44,966 nucleotides of DNA, from assembly GCA_945860205.1 (NCBI GenBank), contig CAMARK010000031.1, forward strand, positions 1-44,966, read 5' to 3'. The first letter of the stretch is position 1. The number at the start of each line of letters is the position of its first letter. Below, piece after piece: positions 8,635 through 17,807 of this stretch. A program made the position numbers and the translations under genes. The notes beneath the pieces were generated by a model, which worked only from the letters and a program-made list of their open reading frames with translations, was not told where the DNA came from and made no database searches. This DNA comes from Reyranella massiliensis 521 (GTDB taxonomy: Bacteria; Pseudomonadota; Alphaproteobacteria; Reyranellales; Reyranellaceae).

Positions 8635-10101
8635 ATGGTTGGTGTTGTCGAGGGTGATGCGGGCTTGGCCGCGCTGCGGAAGATCGCCTCGCACGATCTC
8701 GCCCGGCTGAACTACCCGCCCGCCAACTGGGTGCCCGAGCGTGCCGGCCCCGACGGCAAGCGGGTGCTCGACGTGCTGGTGGTGGGTGCCGGCATGTGCG
8801 GCCAGACGGTGGGTTATGGCCTCTTGCGCGAAGGCATCGCCAACATCCGCGTCATCGAGCGCGAGACGCATGGCCGCGAGGGCCCGTGGAACACCACGGC
8901 GCGCATGCCGATCCTGCGCTCGCCCAAGCACCTGACCGGCCCCGACCTCGGCGTCCCCTCTCTCACCTTCCGCGCCTGGTACGAGGCGCAACACGGCGCC
9001 GACGGATGGGCTGCGCTCTACAAGATCCCAAGGCTCGACTGGCTGCGTTACCTTCTCTGGGTGCGCGAGACCGTGGGGCTAAAAGTCGAGAACGGCGTCG
9101 CCCTGCTCAAGGTCGAACCGGCGGGCGACCTGCTGCGCGCCACGCTGTCGACCGGCGAAACCGTCCATGCCCGCAAGGTCGTGATGGCCAACGGCCGCGA
9201 CGGCTCGGGCGGTTTCCGCTGGCCAGCGCTGCCGTCTTTCGACCCCGACGACCCCAAGCGTAAAGGCCTCGTCTTCCATACGCTGGAGGACATCGACTTC
9301 AGCAAGCTGATCGGCAAGCGGCTCGGCATCCTGGGCGTGCTGGCCACCGCCATCGACAATGCCTGCACGGCGCTGGAAGCCGGCGCGCGCGAGGCGATCT
9401 GCTACGCCCGCCGGCCGCACCTGCCGCAGGTCAACAAATCCAAAGGCGTGTCGTTCCCCGGCTTCCAGCGCGGCCAGGGCATGCTCGACGACGATTGGCG
9501 CTGGAAGATCTACACCTACATGCTGGCGGCAGGTTCGCCGCCGCCGCACGAGTCGGTGCTGCGTGCCCAGAAGCTGCCGGGCTTCTCCTTCCGCTTTGCC
9601 GAGCCGTGGCTCGACATGATCGTCGAGACGGACGGCGTCACGGTGAAGACGGCCAAGGGCACGGAGCGCTTTGACGCGGTACTGATCGGCACCGGCTTCG
9701 ACATCGACATGGGCTGCGTAAAAGAACTCGCGGCCTTCACGCCCAACGTGAAATTGTGGGCAGACATGCGCAGCGCCGACGAGGTGAAGGCCAACGCCGA
9801 GGCGGCGCGCTATCCTTACCTCGGCCGCGGCTTCGAGCTGGAAGAGAAGACGATCGGCAAGACGCCGCACCTAAAGGATATCCATCTCTTCAACTGGGGT
9901 GGAATCCTGAGCCAGGGCGCGCTGGCAGGCGACATCCCCGGTCTCTTCGTTGGCGCCACGCGGCTGGTGCAGGCGATCTCGCACGCACTGTTCACGGCCG
10001 ACATCGAGCGCCACGTGCAGAACATGCACGCGGTCGAAGACCCGGAACTCAGCCCCACCGATTACTTCGTGCCGCGCGACAAGCGCGCCGGCACGCTCTA
10101 G
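8635..10101 (+). CDS. FAD/NAD(P)-binding oxidoreductase (flavin-containing monooxygenase-like), paralogue A
   Basis: Two-dinucleotide-binding-domain flavoprotein of 488 aa. The FAD Rossmann motif VLVVGAGMCGQ is near residue 44, followed by GREGPWNTTARMPILRSPK; the second nucleotide region is GKRLGILGVLATAIDNACTAL, and the FMO-like GTGFDID is near residue 360. The glycines in the NAD(P) region are degenerate (LGVLATA), unlike paralogue B, which has VLGAGASA. Start ATG at 8635 is preferred over the GTG at 8593. The two proteins in this window share the same blocks from YP..W..P through LFN.G. Ten bases separate its stop from the GMC gene, so they are probably one transcript. Confidence 0.85.
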   Translation: MVGVVEGDAGLAALRKIASHDLARLNYPPANWVPERAGPDGKRVLDVLVVGAGMCGQTVGYGLLREGIANIRVIERETHGREGPWNTTARMPILRSPKHLTGPDLGVPSLTFRAWYEAQHGADGWAALYKIPRLDWLRYLLWVRETVGLKVENGVALLKVEPAGDLLRATLSTGETVHARKVVMANGRDGSGGFRWPALPSFDPDDPKRKGLVFHTLEDIDFSKLIGKRLGILGVLATAIDNACTALEAGAREAICYARRPHLPQVNKSKGVSFPGFQRGQGMLDDDWRWKIYTYMLAAGSPPPHESVLRAQKLPGFSFRFAEPWLDMIVETDGVTVKTAKGTERFDAVLIGTGFDIDMGCVKELAAFTPNVKLWADMRSADEVKANAEAARYPYLGRGFELEEKTIGKTPHLKDIHLFNWGGILSQGALAGDIPGLFVGATRLVQAISHALFTADIERHVQNMHAVEDPELSPTDYFVPRDKRAGTL

Positions 10102-10111
10102 GGAGATCGAC

Positions 10112-11713
10112 ATGCAGGCCGATTACGTCGTCGTGGGCGCAGGCTCCGCCGGGTGCACCGTGGCCGCGCGCCTCTCCGAAACCGGCGCGTCGGTCATCCT
10201 GCTCGAAGCCGGTCCTTCGGACTGGCATCCCATGATCCACATCCCGGCCGGCATGCGCTCGCTGATCCGCAATCCGCTGGTCAACTGGAATTTCACCACC
10301 GAGCCCGAGAAGGGCACGGGGGACCGCCGCATGGAATGGCCGCGCGGCCGGACGCTCGGCGGCTCGAGCTCGATCAACGGCATGCTCTATGTGCGCGGTG
10401 CGCCGGCCGACTTCGACGGCTGGGCGCAGATGGGCTGTCGCGGCTGGAGCTACGACGATGTGCTGCCTTACTTCATGCAGTCCGAGGACTATATCCAGGG
10501 CGGCGATCCCACCGTGCGCGGGCAGGGCGGACCGCTCAAGGTCGAGGACTACCGCACCATTCTGCCGCTCACCCACCGTTTCGTCGAAGCGGCTCAGCAG
10601 GCGGGCTTTCCCTTCAATCCCGACCTCAACGGCAAGACACGCGCCGGCGTCGGCTATTCGCAGATGACGCGGCGCGGCCGCTTCCGCGGCTCCACGGCCC
10701 AGACCTACCTGCGCGAAGCGAGACGCCGTGCCAATCTCACGGTCGAGACGAATGCGCAGGCCGGCAAGCTGCTGTTCGAGGGCAAGCGCTGCGTCGGCGC
10801 CACCTTCCAGCGCAACGGCCAGCTCCACGAGGTCCGTGCCAACCGCGAGGTGATCGTGAGCGGCGGCGCCATCAACTCACCGCACCTGCTGCAGATCTCC
10901 GGCATTGGCCCCGCCCAGCACCTGCAATCGCTCGGCATCCCGGTGACGCACGATCTGCCGGGCGTCGGCGCCAACCTGATCGACCATTACGTCATCCGCG
11001 TCGTCCATCGCGTGCGCGGCACCGAGACCGTGAACGAGATCGCCCGCTTCCCCCGAGTGCTGCCGGAGATCCTGCGCTTCTTCTTCACCGGCAAGGGCGC
11101 GCTTACCTTCGGCGTCACCACCTCACAGGTCTTCGCCGACAGCCGCGAGGGCCTGGCCTCGCCCGACCTGCAGCTCCTGTTCACGCCCGGCAGCACCCAT
11201 CCGCTGAAATTCGGCGAGCTCGACGAGCAGCCGGGCATGAGCTGCGTGGTCTGCGTCGTGAAGCCCGACAGCCGCGGCACCATCAAGGCGACCTCCGCCG
11301 ATCCCTTCGCGCGACCGGCGATCAAACCCAACTACCTCACGACGCACACCGACGAACTCGCCCTGCTGAGCGGCGTGCGCCAGGTGCGACGCGTCTTCGC
11401 GGCCCCGGCGCTGGCCCAGCACAGCTCGGGCGAGATCCAGCCCGGCCCCGACGTCACCAGCGACGCCGACCTGCTGGCCTATGCCCGCCGTGCCGGCAAC
11501 ACGCTCTATCATCCGGTCGGCACCTGCCGCATGGGCGAGGACCCGCGCGCCGTGGTCGACTCCCGGCTGCGCGTGCACGGCATCGAAGGCTTGCGCGTCA
11601 TGGACGCCTCGGTGATGCCGACGCTGACCACCGGCAACACCAACGCCCCCACCATCATGATCGCCGAGAAGGGCGCCGCCATGATCCGCGAAGACGCCAA
11701 GGCCCTTTCGTAG
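10112..11713 (+). CDS. GMC-family FAD oxidoreductase (choline/alcohol dehydrogenase-like)
   Basis: FAD-dependent alcohol oxidoreductase of 533 aa. The N-terminus has [18 protein letters not shown], the GMC signature 1 region [14 protein letters not shown], signature 2 [17 protein letters not shown], and the C-terminal catalytic His in [11 protein letters not shown] with Asn in [11 protein letters not shown]. The start at 10112 follows GGGAGATCGAC; the longer open frame upstream lies inside the previous gene and is a shadow. It probably oxidises a primary or polyol-type alcohol to an aldehyde with a quinone or other acceptor. The neighbouring FAD protein and GyrI-like protein suggest a small catabolic unit of unknown substrate. 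Confidence 0.92.
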   Translation: MQADYVVVGAGSAGCTVAARLSETGASVILLEAGPSDWHPMIHIPAGMRSLIRNPLVNWNFTTEPEKGTGDRRMEWPRGRTLGGSSSINGMLYVRGAPADFDGWAQMGCRGWSYDDVLPYFMQSEDYIQGGDPTVRGQGGPLKVEDYRTILPLTHRFVEAAQQAGFPFNPDLNGKTRAGVGYSQMTRRGRFRGSTAQTYLREARRRANLTVETNAQAGKLLFEGKRCVGATFQRNGQLHEVRANREVIVSGGAINSPHLLQISGIGPAQHLQSLGIPVTHDLPGVGANLIDHYVIRVVHRVRGTETVNEIARFPRVLPEILRFFFTGKGALTFGVTTSQVFADSREGLASPDLQLLFTPGSTHPLKFGELDEQPGMSCVVCVVKPDSRGTIKATSADPFARPAIKPNYLTTHTDELALLSGVRQVRRVFAAPALAQHSSGEIQPGPDVTSDADLLAYARRAGNTLYHPVGTCRMGEDPRAVVDSRLRVHGIEGLRVMDASVMPTLTTGNTNAPTIMIAEKGAAMIREDAKALS

Positions 11714-11722
11714 AAGGCAGCC

Positions 11723-12352
11723 GTGGAAAAAGTCGACTTCAAGAAAAGCCTGCCAGGCCTCTACAAGCCCCCGGTCGATCGGTTCGTATCCGTCGACGTT
11801 CCGGCGATGCAGTTCGTCAAGATCGACGGCAAGGGCGATCCCAACAAGGCGTCGGCCTACAAGCAGGCAATCGAATGGCTCTATCCGGTGAGCTACGCGA
11901 TGAAGTTCGCGGCCAAGACCGCCAAGGGCAAGGACTACGTTGTGCCGCCGCTCGAAGGACTGTGGTGGGCCGATGATCCCGCCGATTTCGTCGCGCGCCG
12001 CAAGGATCGATGGTGCTGGACGATGATGATCATGGCGCCCGAGTTCATCGACCACTCGCTGTTCGAAGCCGCCGTCGAGAAATCGAAGAAAAAGCTCGGC
12101 ATCCCTCCTGACAGCCTGCGGCTTGAGAGGCTGGAGGAAGGAACCGCGCTGCAAATCCTGCATGTCGGCAGCTACGACGACGAAGGGCCGACCCTCGCGC
12201 AGCTTCATGACAGGGAGATGCCGTCGCGGGGCCTGACCTTTGCCGGCCCCCATCACGAAATCTATTTGAGCGACCCCCGCAAGACCGAGCCCGCCAAACT
12301 GAGGACCATTCTGCGCCAGCCGGTCAGAACCGCGCCCAAGGCCAAACGATAG
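11723..12352 (+). CDS. GyrI-like small-molecule-binding domain protein
   Basis: A 209-aa soluble protein of the GyrI-like / SOUL-related family, with the typical opening [12 protein letters not shown], the [21 protein letters not shown] segment and the closing [27 protein letters not shown]. Such proteins bind or hydrolyse small hydrophobic compounds; no enzymatic residues can be assigned here. The GTG at 11723 is used, with GAAGG upstream, ten bases after the GMC stop, so it is in the same operon. It converges on the Bug gene with four bases between stops. Confidence 0.82.
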   Translation: MEKVDFKKSLPGLYKPPVDRFVSVDVPAMQFVKIDGKGDPNKASAYKQAIEWLYPVSYAMKFAAKTAKGKDYVVPPLEGLWWADDPADFVARRKDRWCWTMMIMAPEFIDHSLFEAAVEKSKKKLGIPPDSLRLERLEEGTALQILHVGSYDDEGPTLAQLHDREMPSRGLTFAGPHHEIYLSDPRKTEPAKLRTILRQPVRTAPKAKR

Positions 12353-12356
12353 AGCC

Positions 12357-13334
12357 TCAGTCGACCGTGGCGCCCGCTGCCTTCACCACCTCGGCCCACT
12401 TTGCACGGCCTTCCTTCACCGTCACCTTGAACTGTTCGAGGGTCTCATAGCGCGGCGTGTTGCCGAGTTCGACGAGCTTGGCCTTGACCTCGGGATCCTC
12501 GAGCGCGGTCTTGAGTGCGGTGTTCATCTTCTGGGCGATGGCCGGCGGCAGGTTCTTCGGCCCGAAGATGGCGAACCAGGTATAGCTCTCGTAGCCCGGC
12601 AGACCCGCTTCGGCGATGGTCGGCAGATCGGGCATGGCAGCGACGCGCTTGGGCGTCGTCACGCCAAGCAACCGCACCTTGCCCGCCTTGGCGTGCGGCA
12701 GCATCGCCTGCAGGAGCGGGAAGCTGCAGCAGGTCTCGCCCTTGATCAGCGAGTTGGTGGCATCCGGCCCGCCCTTGTAGGGCACGTGCACCATGTCGAG
12801 GCCAGCCTGCTTGTTGAAGGCGGCGAAAGCGAGGTGCGTGCCCGTGCCGTTACCGGTCGAGCCGTAACTGTACTTCCCGGGGGCGGCCTTCACCTTGGCG
12901 ATGAAGTCCTTCACGTCCTTGGCATCGATCACCTCGGGATTGATGGCCAGCACGTTGGGGATGTCGGCAAGCGTGGTGATCGGGGTGAAGTCCGCTTCGA
13001 CGTCGAACGACAGCTTCGTGTAGAGCGCGGGATTGATGCCGTGCGTCGCTGCCGTGCCCAGCAGGAAGGTGTAGCCGTCGGGCGCCGCGCGGGCCACGAC
13101 CTCGGAGGCGACGTTGCCGCCCGCGCCGGCCTTGTAGTCGATCACCAGGCGCTGACCGAGCGTCTTCTCGAGCGAGGGCTGGAGGATGCGCGCCACCACA
13201 TCGACGCCGGAGCCGGCGGGGAAACCCATGTAAATGGCCACGGGTTTGGTCGGCCAATCGGATCCTTGCGCCTGCGTTTGAACCGAAACCGCAGAGAGGA
13301 AGAGTGCCAGCGCACCCAGCAGAAGTCTCAGCAT
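12357..13334 (-). CDS. Bug-family tripartite tricarboxylate transporter substrate-binding protein
   Basis: Periplasmic binding protein of 325 aa (TctC/Bug fold). Signal peptide MLRLLLGALALFLSAVSVQTQAQ. Mature part has the family blocks WPTKPVAIYMGFPAGSG, GGNVASEVVARAAPDGYTFLLG and VHVPYKGG. AGGAGA stands upstream of the ATG. No TctA/TctB membrane subunits are adjacent, which is usual for the many orphan Bug proteins in this group of bacteria. The ligand is probably a carboxylic acid or amide, but cannot be read from sequence. Monocistronic by context, divergent from the acyl-CoA dehydrogenase. Confidence 0.92.
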   Translation of the reverse strand: MLRLLLGALALFLSAVSVQTQAQGSDWPTKPVAIYMGFPAGSGVDVVARILQPSLEKTLGQRLVIDYKAGAGGNVASEVVARAAPDGYTFLLGTAATHGINPALYTKLSFDVEADFTPITTLADIPNVLAINPEVIDAKDVKDFIAKVKAAPGKYSYGSTGNGTGTHLAFAAFNKQAGLDMVHVPYKGGPDATNSLIKGETCCSFPLLQAMLPHAKAGKVRLLGVTTPKRVAAMPDLPTIAEAGLPGYESYTWFAIFGPKNLPPAIAQKMNTALKTALEDPEVKAKLVELGNTPRYETLEQFKVTVKEGRAKWAEVVKAAGATVD

Positions 13335-13395
13335 GCGTGTCTCCTAATGACCGGTGATTTGGATACTATGCTGCGGCAACGCAGAGGGAAACGCC

Positions 13396-14562
13396 ATGGG
13401 CTACATGACCGACGAGCGCCGGATGATCCAGGAGACGGCGCGCGCCTTCGCCCTGAAGGAAGTCCTGCCGGTCGCCAACAGGCTCGATCCCGAGAAAGGC
13501 GACATCCCGCGCGAGCTGATCCAGAAGCTGGCCGACATGGGTTATTTCGGCATCGTCATCCCCGAGGAACACGGCGGGATGGGCCTGGGCGTGTTCGAGT
13601 ATTGCCTGATCACCGAGGAGCTGGCCCGCGCCTGGATGAGCGTCGCTTCCATCATCGCCCGCGGCAACGGCCTCTCGGCCGGCCGCGGCATGACCGACGC
13701 GCAGCGCAAGGTGTTCCTGCCACGCGCCGCCCGGGGCGAGTTCCTGGGCGCCGCCGCCATGTCCGAGCCCAACGTCGGCTCCGACCTCGGCAGCATCTCC
13801 TGCCGTGCCAAAAAGGACGGCGACGATTGGGTGATCAACGGCAACAAATACTGGTGCACGTTTGCCGATGGAGCAGACTACATCATGCTGGTGGCGCGGA
13901 CGTCGGATTCGCCCGATCCCAAGCGCAAGCATGTCGGCCTCTCATCCTTCTTGATCGAGAAGCCGCGCGGCCAGCTGCCCAAGGGCGTGAAGGGCGCACC
14001 CATTCCCAAGATCGGCTACTTCGGCTGGAAGACCTGGGAGCTTGCCTTCGACGATTGCCGCCTGCCCGGCTCGGCGCTGATCGGCGAGGAGGGCCGCGCC
14101 TTCTATTACATCTCCGCCGGCCTCGAACGCGCCCGCGCCCACACCGCAGCCCGCGCCATCGGCCTGGCGCGCGGCGCGCTGGAGGATGCGACGGCCTATG
14201 CCCAGGAGCGCCGCCAGTTCGGCCAGGCGATCGGCGAATTCCAGAACACACGCTTCCGGCTCGCGCGCATGGCGACGGAGATCGAGGCGGCGCGGCAGCT
14301 CATGTACTTCGTCTGCGACGAGATCGACCAGAAGCGGCGCTGCGACAAGGAAGCGGCGATGGTGAAGTTCTTCGCCTCCGAGATGGCCGAGCGCGTGACG
14401 TCGGAAGCGCTGCAGGTGTTCGGCGGCGCGGGCTACACGACCTTGCATGCGGTCGAGCGCTACTGGCGCGACGCCCGCCTCACCAAGATCTTCGAGGGCA
14501 CGTCGGAGATCCAGCAGCGCATCATCTCCGATCACCTGCTGGGCAAGCCGAAAGCGGCGTAA
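13396..14562 (+). CDS. Acyl-CoA dehydrogenase family protein
   Basis: FAD enzyme of 388 aa that makes a 2,3-double bond in an acyl-CoA and passes electrons to ETF. The helical N-domain starts MGYMTDERRMIQETARAFA; the middle beta-domain has the FAD/acyl-CoA signature AAMSEPNVGSDLGSI; the C-terminal domain has RRQFGQAIGEFQ, GGAGYTTLHAVERYWRDAR and KIFEGTSEIQ, where Glu of FEGT is the usual catalytic base. GAGGGAAA precedes the ATG at 13396; an upstream in-frame ATG at 13354 is poorer. Its TAA overlaps the ATG of the channel-like gene by one base (TAATG), so the two are coupled. Confidence 0.92.
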   Translation: MGYMTDERRMIQETARAFALKEVLPVANRLDPEKGDIPRELIQKLADMGYFGIVIPEEHGGMGLGVFEYCLITEELARAWMSVASIIARGNGLSAGRGMTDAQRKVFLPRAARGEFLGAAAMSEPNVGSDLGSISCRAKKDGDDWVINGNKYWCTFADGADYIMLVARTSDSPDPKRKHVGLSSFLIEKPRGQLPKGVKGAPIPKIGYFGWKTWELAFDDCRLPGSALIGEEGRAFYYISAGLERARAHTAARAIGLARGALEDATAYAQERRQFGQAIGEFQNTRFRLARMATEIEAARQLMYFVCDEIDQKRRCDKEAAMVKFFASEMAERVTSEALQVFGGAGYTTLHAVERYWRDARLTKIFEGTSEIQQRIISDHLLGKPKAA

Positions 14563-15002
14563 TGGACGAACTCTCCCCACTCGGCCGGATCCTGCGCGGC
14601 GTCGCGATGGTCATCGCCACCGGCACGGTGCAGGTGATGGCGCAGCTCGCGCTCAGCCGCCTGATGGATGTCATCCCGACGCCGAAGCTCTCGACGCACC
14701 AGACCTCCTACATGATCCTGCACAGCGTGCTGGCCGTGCTGGTGCTGATGACGGGCCACGCGCTGCAGGTCACGATGTGGGCACTCCTCTACTACGACTG
14801 GGGCGAACTCGGCGGCTTCGCCCACTCGTTCTACTTCTCGCTCGCCAGCTTCACCACGCTGGGCGCCAACGACCTCACTCTCTCGAACGGCCATCGCATC
14901 GCCGGCGCCGTCGAATCGGCGGTCGGCATGCTGATGTTCGGCTGGTCGACGGCACTGCTGGTCCGCGTGGTCCAGCGCACGGATCGCGACTACGAGAAGT
15001 AG
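14562..15002 (+). CDS. Small two-helix potassium-channel-like membrane protein
   Basis: A 146-aa membrane protein with a helix near residues 12-32, a second at about 48-75, a re-entrant pore-like segment FYFSLASFTTLGANDL (about 92-107) and a last helix at about 113-138. The TTLGAND piece sits where the TVGYGD filter occurs in Ion_trans_2 channels, so the fold is channel-like with an altered filter. Ion selectivity cannot be claimed. The gene is easy to miss because its frame is open far upstream. It begins inside the stop of the acyl-CoA dehydrogenase (TAATG) and ends one base before the stop of the convergent ABC gene. Confidence 0.75.
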   Translation: MDELSPLGRILRGVAMVIATGTVQVMAQLALSRLMDVIPTPKLSTHQTSYMILHSVLAVLVLMTGHALQVTMWALLYYDWGELGGFAHSFYFSLASFTTLGANDLTLSNGHRIAGAVESAVGMLMFGWSTALLVRVVQRTDRDYEK

Positions 15003-15003
15003 A

Positions 15004-16851
15004 TCAGCGGCCCAGCAAATTGGCCCGGACGTTCGCCCAGAAGCCTGGCGCCGTGGGCGTCGAGCGGCTGGCGGTGGCCATCTTGCGGTAGAGGTCGCCC
15101 AGCGAGCGGCGGCCACCGCCGTGGGCGCGGAGCTTGGTGCCGTCGGCGCCGGGCATCAGGGTCAATTCGCGGGTATGGAACACTTCGAGGCCTGGCCGGT
15201 GGCCGATGCTCACCACCGAGGTTTCGGGCAGCTCCTCGATCAGGAGCTTCATGACGTTCTCCTGGCCGGTCTCGTCGAGCGCCGAGGTCGCTTCGTCCAT
15301 GAAGATCCAGTCGGGCTTGTGGACCAGCACGCGGGCGAAGGCCACGCGCTGCTGCTCGCCACCCGACAGGATGTGGTCCCAGCGCTCGGTCTCGTCGAGC
15401 CGGCCGCGCAGGTGATCGAGGCCAACCTTGTGCAGCATGTCCTTCAGCGCCTCGTCGCTGATGCCTTCCGGGGCAGTGGGATAGAGCATGATGTCGCGCA
15501 AGGTGCCGAGCGGGAAATAGGGCTTCTGCGGCATGAAGGTGATGGCGCCGGTCGGCAGGTGGATGGAACCACGCCCCCACGGCCATACGCCGGCCACGGC
15601 CCGCATGATCGTGCTCTTGCCGCTGCCGGACTGGCCACGGATCAACACACGCTCGGGACGCTGGATCGTGACTTCGGCCTCCGCCACCAGCATCTCGCCA
15701 TCGGGCCGGGCGACACCCAGCTCACGCATGATCAGGCGGTCGGAGTCGCTCGGCGGATGGACCACGATCCGCGCATCGTCCGGCGCCTCGGCATCTTCTT
15801 CCAGGTCGGTGAGCGCCACATGCAGGTGCACGACGCGGTCGGTCGAGGCGCGCCATTCGGCGAACTTGGGAAAATTGTCGATCAGCCACGACAGCGCCCA
15901 TTGCACGCTGGAGAAGGCCTGCGCCGTCTGCATCAGGCCGCCCAGAGCTATCTCGCCGCCGAGATAGCGCGGCAGCGCCACGATCAACGGCACGATGGGC
16001 GCGAGGTAGGCCAACGAACTTGTCAGCAGCGAGAGATTGCCCTGGCCGCGCGTCTGGACGTTCCAGGCCGAGCGCAGGTCGAACAGCGAGCCGCGCAGCC
16101 GCTCGCGCTCGTCGTCCTCGCCACGCATCAGGGCAATGCCCTCGGCGTGCTCGCGCGACCGCGTCAGGCCGGAGCGGAAATCGGCCTCGCGGCTCTGGCG
16201 CACGTTGCCGGCCTGGATCAAGCCGCGGCCCAACGCATAGGTCAGCAGCGAGCCGATCAAGGCGTAGGCCACGGCGCACCAGACCATGTAGCCCGGCAGA
16301 TCGAATTCGAGCCCACCAATCCTGATCGGCATCGAGCCCGACAGAACCCAGAGCACGCTGAGGAAGGTGACGAGCTGCAGGACACACTGGAGGATGCTCT
16401 GGGCAAACTCGACGGCAAGTTCGGTCGAGACGCGGATGTCCTCGGCGATGCGGCCGTCGGGATTATCGACTTCCTCGGCCAACATACCGAGCTGGTACTG
16501 GCGGCCCGAATTCAGCCAGCGCTGGACCGTGACGTGCGACAGCCAGGACCGCCAGTTGATCTGCAGCCGGCGCTTGACGTGGAGCTGGATGGCGACAGCG
16601 ACACCTGCGGAACAGACGATGGCAGCGAGCACCCAGAGCAGCTGCAAGAGCTGCCCGGTGTCCTTCTTGTCGAGCGCATTGAAGAAGTCGCGGTTCCAGA
16701 TATTGAGCCAGAGCGCGATGCCGACGTTGATGACGCCGAGCAGGACCATGCCGCCGGTCAGGCCCCAGGCGACAAGGCGGTATCCGGGCGCAGTCCAGTA
16801 GCCGCTGGCAACAGCCGCAAAAGCCCGTACCGAGCTGCGCGGCGTATCCAA
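15004..16851 (-). CDS. ABC transporter, fused permease and ATPase of the SbmA/BacA-YddA type
   Basis: A 615-aa half transporter. The N-terminal part (about 1-330) is an SbmA/BacA-like membrane domain with WLNIWNRDFFNALDKKDT and DNPDGRIAEDIRVST, blocks diagnostic of ABC_membrane_2. The C-terminal ATPase has Walker A GQSGSGKSTI, signature LSGGEQQRV and Walker B WIFMDEATSALDE. Relatives import peptides, bleomycin-like compounds or very-long-chain acyl groups and cobalamin; the substrate here is unknown. The open frame begins with TTG at 16851, three bases after the class II aldolase stop, so start assignment is uncertain; no better ATG is present before residue 35. Confidence 0.87.
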   Translation of the reverse strand: MDTPRSSVRAFAAVASGYWTAPGYRLVAWGLTGGMVLLGVINVGIALWLNIWNRDFFNALDKKDTGQLLQLLWVLAAIVCSAGVAVAIQLHVKRRLQINWRSWLSHVTVQRWLNSGRQYQLGMLAEEVDNPDGRIAEDIRVSTELAVEFAQSILQCVLQLVTFLSVLWVLSGSMPIRIGGLEFDLPGYMVWCAVAYALIGSLLTYALGRGLIQAGNVRQSREADFRSGLTRSREHAEGIALMRGEDDERERLRGSLFDLRSAWNVQTRGQGNLSLLTSSLAYLAPIVPLIVALPRYLGGEIALGGLMQTAQAFSSVQWALSWLIDNFPKFAEWRASTDRVVHLHVALTDLEEDAEAPDDARIVVHPPSDSDRLIMRELGVARPDGEMLVAEAEVTIQRPERVLIRGQSGSGKSTIMRAVAGVWPWGRGSIHLPTGAITFMPQKPYFPLGTLRDIMLYPTAPEGISDEALKDMLHKVGLDHLRGRLDETERWDHILSGGEQQRVAFARVLVHKPDWIFMDEATSALDETGQENVMKLLIEELPETSVVSIGHRPGLEVFHTRELTLMPGADGTKLRAHGGGRRSLGDLYRKMATASRSTPTAPGFWANVRANLLGR

Positions 16852-16852
16852 G

Positions 16853-17650
16853 TTAGTCGCGGAAGCTTGGATCGATTCGATCCAGCTTCCTCAGCAACGC
16901 CGGCCAGTCGAGCACGCCGAACGCCCGGCGCGTCTTGGGCTGGTACATGGTGTAGGTATCTTCGACCACCTTCTCCGGCACGCGCACCATCTGCGTGTTG
17001 CAGGACATGGCGGCGATCTGGGTTTTGCAGGAAAGCTCGAGCCGATGCATGGCGTTGAACGCTTCCGGGATGGTGGCGCCGGTCGTCAGCAGGCCGTGGC
17101 TGCGCAGGATGAGCGCGTTGTTGTCGCCCAGGCTCTTGGCCAGCGCCTCACGCTCGGCGGTGTCGAGCACGACGCCGGTATAGTCGTGATAGCTGATCTT
17201 GGCGAAGCGCATCGAGGTCTGGGTGTTGGGCAGCAGCCCGCATTCCAGGGTCGAGACTGCCATGCCGGCGTAGGTGTGGGTATGGATGATGCAGTTGACC
17301 TCGGGCTTGGCCATGTGGATCGCCGAGTGGATGACGAAGCCGGCGCGGTTGACGCCGTAGTCGAGGCCGTCGGGAAACTCCGGCTTGGCGAGGACATTGC
17401 CCTCGTGATCGATCTTGAGCAGGCTCGAAGCGGTGATCTCCTCGTAGAGCAGCCCATAGGCGTTGATCAGGAAAGCATGGGGCTCGCCCGGCACGCGCAT
17501 CGAGATGTGGTTGGCGATCAGGTCGGACATGCCGTAGTGCGCGATCAGGCGGTAGCAGGCGGCGAGGTCGACACGGGCCTGCCATTCCTCCGGCGAGACT
17601 TCTGAACCGAGGCTGGCAACTTTGGATGGCTTGAGGGCGTGCACAGTCAT
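16853..17650 (-). CDS. Class II aldolase/adducin family protein
   Basis: A 265-aa zinc-dependent aldolase-fold protein. Metal-binding His residues are seen in IIHTHTYAGMAVS and in LRSHGLLTTG; the substrate loop ANHISMRVPG and the catalytic-side Glu/Asp region INAYGLLYEEITASSL are conserved. Family members act as fuculose-phosphate or ribulose-phosphate aldolases, or as decarboxylases; the YTMYQPKTRRAFGVLDWPALLR tail resembles the uncharacterised adducin-like subgroup. It precedes the SbmA-like ABC gene by two bases, so the two are likely co-transcribed. Confidence 0.9.
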   Translation of the reverse strand: MTVHALKPSKVASLGSEVSPEEWQARVDLAACYRLIAHYGMSDLIANHISMRVPGEPHAFLINAYGLLYEEITASSLLKIDHEGNVLAKPEFPDGLDYGVNRAGFVIHSAIHMAKPEVNCIIHTHTYAGMAVSTLECGLLPNTQTSMRFAKISYHDYTGVVLDTAEREALAKSLGDNNALILRSHGLLTTGATIPEAFNAMHRLELSCKTQIAAMSCNTQMVRVPEKVVEDTYTMYQPKTRRAFGVLDWPALLRKLDRIDPSFRD

Positions 17651-17733
17651 GATAACGCTCCGGGTGAAAACTGGTTGCGAACGGTAACCCCGGAGTGATC
17701 GGATCGGAAGGGCTTTGGGCCGCGTGGCGAAGG

Positions 17734-17807
17734 CTGACCCCTCCGCCCCGTGAGATGGGGCACCTCCCCATTTGAATGGGGAGGTGGCCGCAGGCCGGAG
17801 GGGTCAG
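17734..17807. repeat. Nested perfect palindromes in the lrp - class II aldolase gap (probable terminator or interspersed repeat)
   Basis: Outer arms CTGACCCCTCCG (17734-17745) and CGGAGGGGTCAG (17796-17807) are perfectly complementary. Inside them, CACCTCCCCATT (17761-17772) and AATGGGGAGGTG (17775-17786) form a second perfect 12-base-pair stem with a two-base turn. The right outer arm contains the stop codon of the Lrp gene. Such nested structure is beyond what a simple terminator needs and resembles REP-like or MITE-like intergenic elements. No T-run follows on either strand. Confidence 0.75.

Noticed and set aside
12693..14561. Upstream part of the plus-strand frame that ends at 15002
   Set aside because: Only the last 146 codons (from 14562) are protein-like; the rest overlaps the Bug and acyl-CoA dehydrogenase genes in another frame.
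15121..17058. 645-codon plus-strand frame opposite the SbmA-like ABC gene
   Set aside because: Antisense shadow of an ABC protein; no domain, no ribosome site.
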